A stretch of 64,000 nucleotides of DNA from positions 3,348,001 to 3,412,000 of the forward strand of contig NZ_CP055930.1 of NCBI RefSeq assembly GCF_013927005.1, given 5' to 3'. This stretch comes from Enterobacter sp. RHBSTW-00175. GTDB taxonomy: Bacteria; Pseudomonadota; Gammaproteobacteria; Enterobacterales; Enterobacteriaceae. Under the pieces are notes generated by a model, which was given only the letters and a program-made list of their open reading frames with translations, made no database searches and had not been told where the DNA came from. The position numbers and the translations under genes were made by a program. Shown here piece after piece: positions 19,792 through 30,862 of the stretch; the first letter of the stretch is position 1, and each line of letters opens with the position of its first letter.

Positions 19792-21003
19792 ATGCCACTA
19801 AATGCACGACAGATAGACACTGCAAAACCAAAGGAGAAGGAATACAAACTTACTGATGGTGGTGGGTTGTATTTGCTGGTAAAACCTAACGGCGCAAAGT
19901 ATTGGCGTTTGAAGTACCGATTTTTTGGGAAAGAGAAAAAGCTTTCTATCGGTGTTTACCCAGATATCTCTTTGGCTGATGCTCGCCTGAAGCGAGAAGA
20001 AGCACGGAAGGTTATTGCTTTGGGTGGTGACCCGGGAGAAGAAAAGAAAGCAGAAAAATTGGCTAAAAAAGCCAGTGTTGAAAATACCTTCAAAGCGATT
20101 GCGCTGGAATGGCATGAATACAAGCGTCCTAACTGGTCGAAAGGCTACGCTGAAGATCTGATGGAAGCGTTTGAGAACGATATTTTTCCTGATATCGGTA
20201 AACGACCCATTGCTGAGATTACGCCGCTAGAAGTGCTCAATTCGCTCCGTAAATTAGAAAAGCGAGGCGTCCTCGATAAGTTGCGTAAAATTCGTCAGGC
20301 CTGCAATCAGGTTTTTCGCTATGCCATTGTCACTGGCAGGGCTGAAACAAACCCAGCCTCTGAACTAGCCAGCGCACTGACTGCGCCTAAGTCTACCAAT
20401 TATCCCCACCTGCTAGCTGGTGAATTACCTGATTTCTTACAAGCTCTTGCTGCGTATTCAGGTAGCCCGATAACTCGGCTTGCCACACGCATTTTGATGC
20501 TGACTGGCGTTCGCACTATCGAGCTTCGTCAGGCAGAGTGGAAGGAGTTTGATTTCGGTAAGCGAGTGTGGGAGGTGCCAGTAGAAAGGATGAAGATGCG
20601 CCGCCCGCATTTGGTCCCCTTATCTGATCAAGTTGTGGCGTCACTTCGTGAAATTCAGGCAGTTACTGGTCGTTACAATCTGGTTTTCCCTGGTCGTAAC
20701 GACATCACAAAACCAATGAGTGAAGCGAGCATCAATCAAGTACTAAAAAGAGTTGGTTATCACGGAAGGGCTACCGGGCATGGTTTCAGGCATACGATGA
20801 GTACGATCTTGCACGAAAAGGGCTATAACACGGCGTGGATCGAGTTACAGCTTGCACATGTTGATAAGAACACTATCCGTGGTACTTACAACCATGCTCA
20901 ATATCTGGAGCAGCGTAGGGAGATGTTGCAGTGGTATGCAAATTATATTGACTCTTTAGCAAACAGGACTGTGATGCAAGGAGTGTTTGATAAAACAGCG
21001 TGA
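19792..21003 (+). CDS. P4-type tyrosine integrase
   Basis: 403 residues. N-terminal DUF4102-type arm-binding domain (LTDGGGLYLLVKPNGAKYWRLKY), a central core-binding domain and a C-terminal catalytic domain. Catalytic residues: Arg241 (TGVRTIELR), His330-x-x-Arg333 (GHGFRH), His356 (LAHVDKN) and the tyrosine nucleophile near 371 (TYNHAQY). It should recombine at the 3' end of argU and appears intact. It is followed by a strong terminator. Confidence 0.95.
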   Translation: MPLNARQIDTAKPKEKEYKLTDGGGLYLLVKPNGAKYWRLKYRFFGKEKKLSIGVYPDISLADARLKREEARKVIALGGDPGEEKKAEKLAKKASVENTFKAIALEWHEYKRPNWSKGYAEDLMEAFENDIFPDIGKRPIAEITPLEVLNSLRKLEKRGVLDKLRKIRQACNQVFRYAIVTGRAETNPASELASALTAPKSTNYPHLLAGELPDFLQALAAYSGSPITRLATRILMLTGVRTIELRQAEWKEFDFGKRVWEVPVERMKMRRPHLVPLSDQVVASLREIQAVTGRYNLVFPGRNDITKPMSEASINQVLKRVGYHGRATGHGFRHTMSTILHEKGYNTAWIELQLAHVDKNTIRGTYNHAQYLEQRREMLQWYANYIDSLANRTVMQGVFDKTA

Positions 21004-21060
21004 AAACCCAATTGATTATTTAATTACTAAATAACCATTAACGATAAAATTACCTATGAG

Positions 21061-21100
21061 AAGGCATCCGTTCAGTAACGTTCGGATGCCTTTTTGCTTT
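21061..21100 (+). terminator. Rho-independent terminator after the integrase gene
   Basis: AGGCATCCG / CGGATGCCT, a 9-bp stem with a 12-nt loop, followed by TTTTTGCTTTT. Confidence 0.9.
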
Positions 21101-21128
21101 TAACAACTGTAAATCAGGAGAATAAGAA

Positions 21129-21419
21129 ATGACTACGATATGCCCGGAATGTGGTTCTGACCGTGTAAGTGAACGTAATATTGGGAGGAAGGCAGGAAGT
21201 ATCGCTGGAGGTGTGGCTGGAGCACTTAGCGGCGCAGGTACAGGGGCTGCAATCGGCTCTGTTGTGCCAGTTCTGGGGACTGCGGCCGGGGCCGTTATTG
21301 GTGCTGTGTTTGGGAGATTTGTGGCTGGTGCAACTGCAGGAGCAGTTACCGGCTCAGCCCTTGATGGACTCGTGTTTGACAGATATGAGTGTGGCGATTG
21401 TGGTCATACCTTTGACTAG
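21129..21419 (+). CDS. Zinc-ribbon protein with central glycine-zipper segment, unknown function
   Basis: 96 residues. N-terminal CPECGSDRV and C-terminal YECGDCGHTFD supply two CxxC pairs that would form one zinc ribbon. Between them lies a 60-residue Gly/Ala-rich stretch (GAGTGAAIGSVVPVLGTAAG and similar) of glycine-zipper type, able to insert into or associate with a membrane. AGGAGAATAAGAA precedes the ATG. First of several small membrane-type proteins. No function is assigned. Confidence 0.75.
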   Translation: MTTICPECGSDRVSERNIGRKAGSIAGGVAGALSGAGTGAAIGSVVPVLGTAAGAVIGAVFGRFVAGATAGAVTGSALDGLVFDRYECGDCGHTFD

Positions 21420-21862
21420 AAGGTTATGAGAAATGTCATATCCTTATGTTTTTAATGAATAAAAAATACCCACTACTTGCCTCATCAATTTTAATACACC
21501 ACATGCCCCGCATAAACCGATCTACAAAAACGATCGATATCATTATAATGATAGTTGCAAGCTATCAAATATATAAAATTGATCGTTTATATCGATAGAT
21601 TACGCAGATCAATTATTGAAATTCGATCGGTAATAACAATTTTACCTGCACTCGTAACCTCCCTATCTTAGAAAGGATTTGATTAGAATCAGGCCAGGAT
21701 TCTCATCGGGTGACAATTAGGAGATGCACCATGCGCCTATAGCAAGGATGTTTCAATGCGGCAGGTATAAGTCTGCCCATCCATTCAACATGTTTATCGG
21801 ACAAAGTGACGGCATTAAACCACCACTTCAATCATTTATTGCTATTTTTCAAGGAGCCAACG
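21420..21862. other. AT-rich intergenic region with a palindromic site
   Basis: About 440 bp without a supported gene. It contains the perfect 16-bp palindrome TATCATTATAATGATA (21538-21553) and several GATCGATAT-like words, suggesting an operator for the downstream microprotein genes. The regulator is unknown. Confidence 0.5.
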
Positions 21863-22024
21863 ATGGCATTTATTCTTTTACTTTTGTGGATCGGAGCATC
21901 GATAGTTATTGGTAAATTGGCTCAGGCCAGTGGCCGTTCGTTCTTCATATGGTTTGTTATCAGTATGCTTATAGACCCCATATTTGGTGCGATTCTTTTT
22001 GCTGTAGTCGTGAGGTCAAAATGA
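21863..22024 (+). CDS. 53-residue inner-membrane microprotein
   Basis: Two hydrophobic segments (FILLLLWIGASIVIGKLA and FFIWFVISMLIDPIFGAILF) separated by a short polar turn. AAGGAG at 21851-21856 sets the ATG at 21863; the upstream in-frame start at 21806 lacks a site. Its stop overlaps the start of the next microprotein by 4 bp (ATGA). Function unknown. Confidence 0.65.
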   Translation: MAFILLLLWIGASIVIGKLAQASGRSFFIWFVISMLIDPIFGAILFAVVVRSK

Positions 22025-22125
22025 AGCCAGAAAGAATTAAGAGGCTTTTTAAAGCCTATCTAGGCATTGGTGTTTTATTCATGTTGCTTGTTTGTATAGG
22101 GATTGTTGTTTTGTTATGTTTATAA
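22021..22125 (+). CDS. 34-residue single-span membrane microprotein
   Basis: Begins MKPERIKRLFKAYLGIG: a basic amphipathic N-terminus followed by one hydrophobic span (IGVLFMLLVCIGIVVLLCL) reaching the C-terminus. Its start codon overlaps the upstream stop as ATGA, so translation is coupled. Basic head plus short span resembles small membrane toxins or complex-assembly peptides, but no family is recognised. Confidence 0.5.
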   Translation: MKPERIKRLFKAYLGIGVLFMLLVCIGIVVLLCL

Positions 22126-22258
22126 GGGAAGTGATTACGTATTTTAATAATTCTTTTATATCTACCGCTATACTCACTTCCTGTTCAACACTCTTGAAGT
22201 ATATCAGTTTAACGTTCTCTGTAATATTTTGGCTATTATGTAAAGATAAGGAATTATC

Positions 22259-23038
22259 ATGATAAACTATTATGAATATCTTGAGCTGGATATGAATGTC
22301 AGCTTTGATGAATTAAACCATGCGATACAAAAAGTAAGTGAGCGTGATGATGCAGATTTAAAATTAATCCGTGAAATGAAGTCCATTTTGTTAAACGATG
22401 AAGCCAGGGTACTGTATAATAATAAATTGATTTCTTTTATTGTTGGCGATAGAAAAAAGTCTGATTTTGTAAGCGCTGAGAATATCCGTAAATTATTAAA
22501 TATAGACAGCTCGTCTTTACATGAAAAATATATCTGGATTGCAACGGGATTGTTTGTTGTCGGCGTTTTATCCGCATGTTTGTTTAGTTTAGCTGTCAAC
22601 TATACGGTTAATCTGTTCGTTATGATTGCCCTGGTTATTTTGTTCTATATGGACTGGAAGCTACTGGATAAACATGGTAAGGCAAGTTTTTCAAAATGGT
22701 GGATTCTTTTTTCGCCAGTTTATATTGCTAAACGTTGTAAAGCCGTTGGTCAGGGGAAAATGCTGTTGCTGGTCTGGCTTGGGATCTGGGTTGTATATGG
22801 CATCGGGAACTTTGCGTTCAATGGTAGCAAAGCGATGCTGGAACGTACAGCATGCGAGGTGGTAACGGATATCTATCATAAACAGTTACGTCAATACTCA
22901 CAGCAATGTGAGAACGTAACGTTAACTGAAAGTGAAGGGAAACAGCACTATGGATTTGCTCAACTTAGTGATGGTACAACTAAAGATATTACCGTGACAG
23001 AACAATCAGATGGTAAGATTGTTGTATATATTGAATAG
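22259..23038 (+). CDS. Membrane protein with degenerate J-like N-terminus, unknown function
   Basis: 259 residues. It opens with MINYYEYLELDMNVSFDELN, resembling the first helices of a J-domain, but the HPD motif is absent, so it should not stimulate an Hsp70. Two or three membrane spans follow (about 90-135 and 168-188), then a soluble C-terminal region of about 65 residues with two cysteines (ACEVVT, QQCENV). AAGGAATTATC precedes the ATG. Same orientation as its neighbours; low GC compared with the flanking core genome. Confidence 0.65.
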   Translation: MINYYEYLELDMNVSFDELNHAIQKVSERDDADLKLIREMKSILLNDEARVLYNNKLISFIVGDRKKSDFVSAENIRKLLNIDSSSLHEKYIWIATGLFVVGVLSACLFSLAVNYTVNLFVMIALVILFYMDWKLLDKHGKASFSKWWILFSPVYIAKRCKAVGQGKMLLLVWLGIWVVYGIGNFAFNGSKAMLERTACEVVTDIYHKQLRQYSQQCENVTLTESEGKQHYGFAQLSDGTTKDITVTEQSDGKIVVYIE

Positions 23039-23112
23039 GCATTTTTGAGGCAAAGTACTTACCTTTGGGGTAAGTGCTTTTTATTTATTATTTATTTTTA
23101 GAGGGGATTTGT

Positions 23113-23595
23113 ATGAGGTTTTTAAATGGAATTAAATATGTGACTGCTCTGGGAGTAATTACTATCTCCTGTTCAGTAATGGCATCACCTTATGGAGATT
23201 CAGATGTTCTGTTCGGATGTGTCATAAAAGGTAAAACCACTAAAGAGGTGGCTGTGTTAAGAAATAATAATGAGGTCGCTTATTTATTCGGTAAGTCGGA
23301 TATTAACGGAGATGGTGGGGTTATTCCTGAAATCACTTTGGTGAAAAATGTGAGCCAGTTAAGTCAGGCCTGGAATTACAGTAGGGCTGAGGGTGTGTCG
23401 ATACATACATTGAACATACCAGAAAACGAGTATACTTACTCTGTTTCCTATATCGATGATGGAAAAAATACTGATGGGGAAATAACTGTTTTAAAACAGG
23501 GAAAAGAAATCAGTACGATAAAATGCGATGATGTCTGGGAACAACATCTGGGTGACAGCAATATGATGCATGGTATCCCCGATGAGTCAGAGTGA
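23113..23595 (+). CDS. Exported protein of unknown function
   Basis: 160 residues from the ATG at 23113 (AGAGGGGATTT upstream). Signal peptide MRFLNGIKYVTALGVITISCSVMA, then a soluble domain of about 136 residues with two cysteines (LFGCVIKG, TIKCDDVW) that could form a disulfide in the periplasm. 74 bp after the J-like membrane protein gene. No family recognised. Confidence 0.65.
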   Translation: MRFLNGIKYVTALGVITISCSVMASPYGDSDVLFGCVIKGKTTKEVAVLRNNNEVAYLFGKSDINGDGGVIPEITLVKNVSQLSQAWNYSRAEGVSIHTLNIPENEYTYSVSYIDDGKNTDGEITVLKQGKEISTIKCDDVWEQHLGDSNMMHGIPDESE

Positions 23596-23745
23596 TGTAT
23601 CTGATATGTACTGTACCAGTTCACATGAGTGTTAACTGGTACAAAATATAGAAATATCAACTTAGGTAACGGTTTAATAGTGGCAATTAATAACCACCTC
23701 CTATGGAGGTGGTCAAGAAAACTAAAAGGGTAACTGACCATTCTA

Positions 23746-23985
23746 TCAGCATTTTTCAACTATCGAAGAAAGAAATCCACAGTCATGTGGCTTATCAAAA
23801 CCAGAGCTACTTTTCAGATATTCAGTAATCAGCGCTCCAATAATCTTAACCGACTTTTTGTTAGTTGTTATAAAGCCCAATGGCATAGTCACTGGCAAAG
23901 TTTCAGGTTGAGAAATATGGTAGATAACAACAGATAATTCATTCTCGAGATGGAGGATCCCATTGTTTACCTTGACTGTATCGTC
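23746..23985 (-). pseudogene. C-terminal remnant of a gene cut by an IS903-type end
   Basis: On the minus strand a frame open from the IS junction at 23985 down to TGA at 23746 encodes 79 residues (including IYHISQPETLPVTMPLGFI and IIGALITEYLKS). The pattern is compatible with the C-terminal part of a LysR-type effector domain, but that is weak. It has no start codon and is truncated exactly at the IS inverted repeat. Confidence 0.45.
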
Positions 23986-24160
23986 GGCTTTGTTGAATAA
24001 ATCGAACTTTCAGGAGATGGGCGGATCTGATCGTTACAGACGTTTCAGCATCAGGTCCCCATGGCAAAGCAAAAGTTTAAAATCACCAACTGGTCTGCCT
24101 ACAACAAAGTGCTCAGGCAGCGCGGTTCGCTGACGGTCTGGCTTGATGAGTCTGCCATTA
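23986..24160 (+). mobile_element. IS903-type (IS5 family) left-end fragment
   Basis: Starts with the IS903-type terminal repeat GGCTTTGTTGAATAAATC and runs into the first 33 transposase codons (MAKQKFKITNWSAYNKVL...). Homology ends at about 24160, where an IS21-type fragment begins. The rest of the element is missing. Confidence 0.8.
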
Positions 24161-24167
24161 CTGATCT

Positions 24168-24289
24168 TGCCCAGCAACGGCAGACACAATCTTGGACAGA
24201 CTGGTGCATAACGCGCAAAGAGTGGTTCTGCAGGGTAAATTTACGAGAAAAAACCGCCAGTAGTGGAAAGCGGCGAAAAAACAGGTTAA
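24168..24289 (+). mobile_element. IS21-family IstB C-terminal remnant
   Basis: In the frame ending at TAA 24287-24289 the sequence reads ATADTILDRLVHNAQRVVLQ followed by a basic tail. This is the C-terminus of an IstB-type helper ATPase. It is fused directly to the IS903-type fragment, and no other part of an IS21 element is present. Confidence 0.65.
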
Positions 24290-24585
24290 AAAGTAGAATG
24301 AAAAGTTAAGTTCCCAGTTGATAGAATGGATGAGAAACTCTGATAGAACTTCAATGCCAATCCGTAACCGAATAGAGCGAAATACTCAGTGAGAAGCACT
24401 GATCGGAAAAATGTATCAATATTAGTCTATTGTATTAGACTGAACCTTCCTTTTAAATGATTTGCGCATTCCTAAAATCATTATTTAGTGATAATATTAG
24501 GGGCATGGCATAGAGAAGATTCGTGGTCCTAGCTATTAGTCGCACTCAGGTTTACTGGATGAGAGGTATTTTTAGGAGGAGTAAA

Positions 24586-25668
24586 ATGGAAAAAAAATCC
24601 TTAAGAAAAATAAAAAAATGGATAATCGCGGCTGCAATATTTACTCAGACTTTAGGGTCTGCATATGGAAATTTAAACTTCCAAGCAGGAGCAATGGAGG
24701 ATGGAACGTTTCTACTTACCGTAAATGGAAGTATTTCTTCAGGAGATGCATACATTTTCGCAAAACAAATCGACTCATTTAAGCAAGATAACATGCCACT
24801 CAGTCAGATTTGGTTAAATAGTCTTGGTGGTAATGTTGCCGACGCCTTAAAGATGTCATTGATTATATCAAGTAATAATTTAACAACGGTAGTGCCAAAT
24901 AGATGGGAGTGTGTTAGTGCTTGCGTTCTTTTATTTGGCGCGGGAATACGACGCCATGCTTTTCCCGAAAGTATAATTGGTGTTCATCGTATAAGCATTA
25001 ATGAAATTGATAATGACCAAGCAAGATCATTATCACTTGATATGGACACTGTATACACCGCAATGAACTTCCCAGAAAACATTAAATACAAAATGTTAAC
25101 GACGCCCCCTAATGACGTATATTATCTAACAACAATAGACAAAAAGAACATATCAACGACATACTCAAATACTAAGCAGGTTGATACATCGTATAGAAAC
25201 TCTGGAATCTCAGCACCACGGGTAATAATCACTAAAAAAGATCGTTCAGAATCAAGAGCGCTAAATCAAAAGGCTATTATACAAATTAGGTCAAATCAGT
25301 TCATTTCTGCTATAGCTAATCTTGAAACAGCAAAAAAAATATACCCGTCAGATGCTGAAGTATTAGGGAACCTTGGATATGCATATTACATGATCGGCGA
25401 TTATACTGCAGCACAAATGAATCTGACATCATCACTTAAACTAGCTCCACGTAGAGGTTCATCATGGAATAACCTTGGATTAGTTTTAGCATCGACTAAT
25501 CAAATAGAATGGGCCGTAAATTGCTTTATAAATTACTGGAACTTTTCAAAAAATAAAAAAGCGGCAACAAATCAGTTCTTTTCATGGGAGCAAGAACGTC
25601 CAGGAACTGGTATTGATATAGCATCAAAAAGAGCTCGTTCTACCCTTGGGATTTATTCACCCGAGTGA
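24586..25668 (+). CDS. Exported ClpP/crotonase-like protein with C-terminal TPR repeats
   Basis: 360 residues from the ATG at 24586, set by the strong site AGGAGGAGT. Basic N-terminus and signal peptide (KKWIIAAAIFTQTLGSAYG), then a ClpP-fold domain (about 40-170). This has the oxyanion-type segment LNSLGGNVADALKM, the putative nucleophile Ser111 in CVSACVLLFGAG and His134 in IGVHRI, as in periplasmic COG3904-type proteins. About 225-330 hold TPR-like repeats (AEVLGNLGYAYYMIGDYTAA; SSWNNLGLVLA). Its stop is directly followed by an IS2-like end. Substrate and partners are unknown; protease activity is inferred from the fold only. Confidence 0.7.
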   Translation: MEKKSLRKIKKWIIAAAIFTQTLGSAYGNLNFQAGAMEDGTFLLTVNGSISSGDAYIFAKQIDSFKQDNMPLSQIWLNSLGGNVADALKMSLIISSNNLTTVVPNRWECVSACVLLFGAGIRRHAFPESIIGVHRISINEIDNDQARSLSLDMDTVYTAMNFPENIKYKMLTTPPNDVYYLTTIDKKNISTTYSNTKQVDTSYRNSGISAPRVIITKKDRSESRALNQKAIIQIRSNQFISAIANLETAKKIYPSDAEVLGNLGYAYYMIGDYTAAQMNLTSSLKLAPRRGSSWNNLGLVLASTNQIEWAVNCFINYWNFSKNKKAATNQFFSWEQERPGTGIDIASKRARSTLGIYSPE

Positions 25669-25756
25669 TGTCGCCCCCTGAAACCCCAGACTGTAGCTGT
25701 ATCCCCAGATAAGAGATAGGCTTGAATATATGTCTAACACTAACGCCAATTTTGAG

Positions 25757-26124
25757 ATGACCAGAATCCTGTTAGGGCAAGAAGTCCGTAAACGTAAACT
25801 CCTCAGGAGAAGATCGCCATTATCCAGCAGACGATGGAGCCGGGCATGAATGTCTCCCACGTCACACGCCTGCACGGTATTCAGCCCAGTTTGCTGTTCA
25901 AGTGGAAGAAGCAATACCAGGAAGGCAGCCTTACCCCCGTTGCGGCCGGAGAGGAAGTCGTTCCAGCTTCAGAGCTTACTGCTGCTCTGAAGCAGGTCCG
26001 GGAGCTTCAGCGCCTTCTGGGCAGGAAGACGATGGAAGTTGAGATCATGAAAGAAGCCGTGGAGTACGGTGTATCCCGAAAATGGATAGCGCATGCGCCC
26101 TTGTTGCCAAAGGACAAGGAATAG
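25757..26124 (+). pseudogene. IS2-like OrfA, frameshifted
   Basis: [14 protein letters not shown]... breaks after the AAAC run near 25797 and resumes as the IS2 OrfA body ([20 protein letters not shown] ... [17 protein letters not shown]). This is the helix-turn-helix plus leucine-zipper protein of the element. Confidence 0.8.
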
Positions 26125-26968
26125 CACAGGTCAGCCGCACCATGGGCGTGTCGCGTGCGCAATTATCACTTCGGGTTAATCGTTCCGCCGACTGGCAGGA
26201 TGGGCGGTGTAACCAGCGCGATGAAGAAGCGGATGCGGCGCTGCTATGGCGCATACTGGTGGTTATCGCCGATATGCCGTGTTATGGCTACCGCCGGGTC
26301 TGGGCGGTGCTGCGGCGTCAGGCCCGCGATGAGGGGCTTGCGCCGGTGAATGCTAAACGGGTTTATCGGGTGATGAGCGAAAACAGCCTGTTGTTGCTGC
26401 ATGACAGGCCGCCGCGCCCGGTGCCGGGTCGGGAACACAACGGTAAGGTGGCGGTGGCGCAGAGCGATCAGCGCTGGTGCTCTGACGGCTTCGAGTTCGG
26501 CTGCGACAATGGCGAGAAACTGCGGGTAACGTTCGCGCTGGACTGTTGCGACAGAGAAGCCATAGACTGGGCGGCGAGTACCGGTGGCTACGACAGTTCG
26601 ACCGTGCAGGATGTAATGCTGAGGTCGGTAGAAAAGCGCTTCGGCGATAAGTTGCCGGACACAGCGGTGCAGTGGCTGGCGGACAACGGTTCCGCGTATA
26701 CCGCGCATGAAACGCGGAGGTTCGCCTGAGAGCTGAATCTGGAGCCCTGCACAACAGCGGTGAGCAGCCCGCAGAGTAATGGCATGGCCGAACAGTTCGT
26801 GAAGACGATGAAGGAAGACTATATCGCGTTCATGCCAAAACCGAATGTGAGAACAGCCCTGCAAAACCCTGCAGCAGCAGCGTTCACGCATTACAATGAA
26901 CCCCGCACAGTGCGCTGGGATATTACTCCCCTGGGGAATACCGGCGACAGCGGGCATCGTTAACTTAA
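26082..26968 (+). pseudogene. IS2-like OrfB transposase, broken
   Basis: The DDE integrase core of the IS3 family is recognisable ([38 protein letters not shown]). A TGA at 26727-26729 interrupts it before the last catalytic block ([20 protein letters not shown]). A frameshift near 26905-26930 separates the final [12 protein letters not shown]. Not functional. Confidence 0.85.
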
Positions 26969-27064
26969 GATACAAAAGCTGTCCGGGGATGGCAGGGTAA
27001 GATCAGTCCGGGCTAGAGATTGTCACCATGATCTCTGCGGAATGCCTTTCAGGAGATCCGTTCA

Positions 27065-28345
27065 TTATTCAGGCCTCCTCAGCATTTCTTTAGTGACAAG
27101 AACGATCCCTTCTTCAGAACGATAAAAACGACGGGCGTCCTCGACAGCATTCTCACCAATGACCGTTCATTCAGGGATCACACATCCACGATCAATCACA
27201 CAGCGTCGTAACCGACAGGAACGTTCTACCCACACACCGGGTAATAAAACAACCGAATCAATATTGCAAAAAGAGTTAATCCGTACGCTGGAGAATAAAA
27301 CTGAATGAACAACGACAGAACCAGATATAATGCAGCCGCCGGAGACCAGTGAATTCATGGTCATTCCATGACTGCCTGTGCGGTCCTGAACAAATTTTGC
27401 GCTCGGTAAAGACTCTACATAAGTATGGATCGGCCAGTTGCGATCATAAACATCTAGTTCAGGTACCACGGAAGCTAAATCAAGGTTCGCTTTCCAGTAG
27501 GCCTCCAGAGTTCCGACATCACGCCAGTACGGTTCTGCATTATTATCTGTCTGCACACAGGAGCGCGGGAAAGGATGTGCCCAGGCTTCTCCGGATACCG
27601 TAATTGCTGGAATAATATCTTTGCCGAAATCGTGGCTGGACTGTTCATCCCGACCATCTTCATCCAGTAGCTGATAGAGGTATTCAGCATCAAATACATA
27701 GATCCCCATACTGGCAAGCGATTTGGTTTTATCCCCCGGCACAGTAGGAGGATTAGAAGGTTTTTCAATAAAATCAATGATTTTATCATTTTCATCCACA
27801 GCCATGACACCAAAAGCACTTGCGTATTCCACAGGTACAGGAAGGCAGGCCACAGTACACCGGGCTCCTTTTTTAACATGGTCAATCAGCATCCGGGAAT
27901 AATCCTGTTTATAGATATGATCACCCGCTAGAATAACGACATATTCCGCACCATAGCGTCGAATAATATCCAGGTTCTGTGTGACAGCATCGGCAGTACC
28001 CCGGTACCAGTTCTCACCATGCACGCGTTGCTGGGCGGGTAATAAATCGACGAATTCATTCATCTCTTCATTGAGGAAAGACCAACCGCGCTGGATATGC
28101 TGAACCAGGGAATGTGATTGATATTGTGTAATGACCCCAATCCGTCTTATCCCGGAATTAATACAGTTTGATAAAGCAAAATCAATAATCCTGAACTTGC
28201 CACCAAAATGTACCGCCGGTTTTGCCCGGGTTGCTGTCAGGTCTTTTAATCGTGTCCCTCGACCTCCCGCTAGGATCAGCGCCACAGATTTAAGCGGTAA
28301 CTGGCGTGCCAGCATGACATTGTCATTATATTCATGTTTACTCAT
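27065..28345 (-). pseudogene. glgC: Glucose-1-phosphate adenylyltransferase GlgC with premature stop
   Basis: GlgC makes ADP-glucose for bacterial glycogen. The frame from 28345 encodes 392 residues closely matching E. coli Glg[11 protein letters not shown] for substrate binding, the [16 protein letters not shown] region ([12 protein letters not shown]) and the left-handed helix domain to CVIPE. A TGA at 27167-27169 then stops it. The same frame continues for 33 further codons ([20 protein letters not shown] ... RPE) to TAA at 27065, so the ancestral protein was about 426 residues. The lost segment includes the C-terminal helix important for allosteric, tetrameric GlgC. The 392-residue product may still be made. 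glgX lies between glgB and glgC, and glgA/glgP after glgC, in the usual operon; all are absent here. Confidence 0.85.
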
Positions 28346-28511
28346 AGTGATGTCCTGCCATTAAAATAAAAACAACAAAAGGAAACAGCGAATAAAAAAT
28401 ATTCTTCTGTAAATTAATTCAGAAGAGACCACCTCCGGGAATAACTCAACTACCATGGCACTACTATTTAAATGAATAACCCCACCGCCGGGTAGTAGAA
28501 ACCTCCGAAGT

Positions 28512-30695
<2,184 letters not shown>

Positions 30696-30862
30696 GCCTC
30701 CCTACTATCATCTCTTATCGGCTATCTGTAAATATATGGCTGCTAACAGCCTGCGTGAACAACCCCAATAAGTAAATGATGTTTTTAATATTTATCTTTA
30801 GATTAATTATCTCTTAATCTTTTTCTGTGAGTAAACCGTCACTTTTGGGTCGTAATGCAGAT

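Larger units (their letters stand above)
25669..27009 (+). mobile_element. Decayed IS2-like element (IS3 family), copy A
   Basis: About 1.34 kb. The left terminal repeat near 25669 (TGTCGCCCCCTGAAACCCC) and an imperfect right repeat near 26980-27009 bracket orfA and orfB of IS2 type. orfA (25757-26124) has a 1-bp deletion in the AAAC run near 25797. orfB (26082-26968) has an in-frame TGA at 26727 and a later frameshift. It lies between the ClpP/TPR gene and the end of the truncated glgC. Confidence 0.85.

Noticed and set aside
23693..23716. Hairpin ACCACCTCC-TAT-GGAGGTGGT
   Set aside because: Clear 9-bp stem, but no U-run on either strand and no gene whose end it obviously serves; left unassigned.
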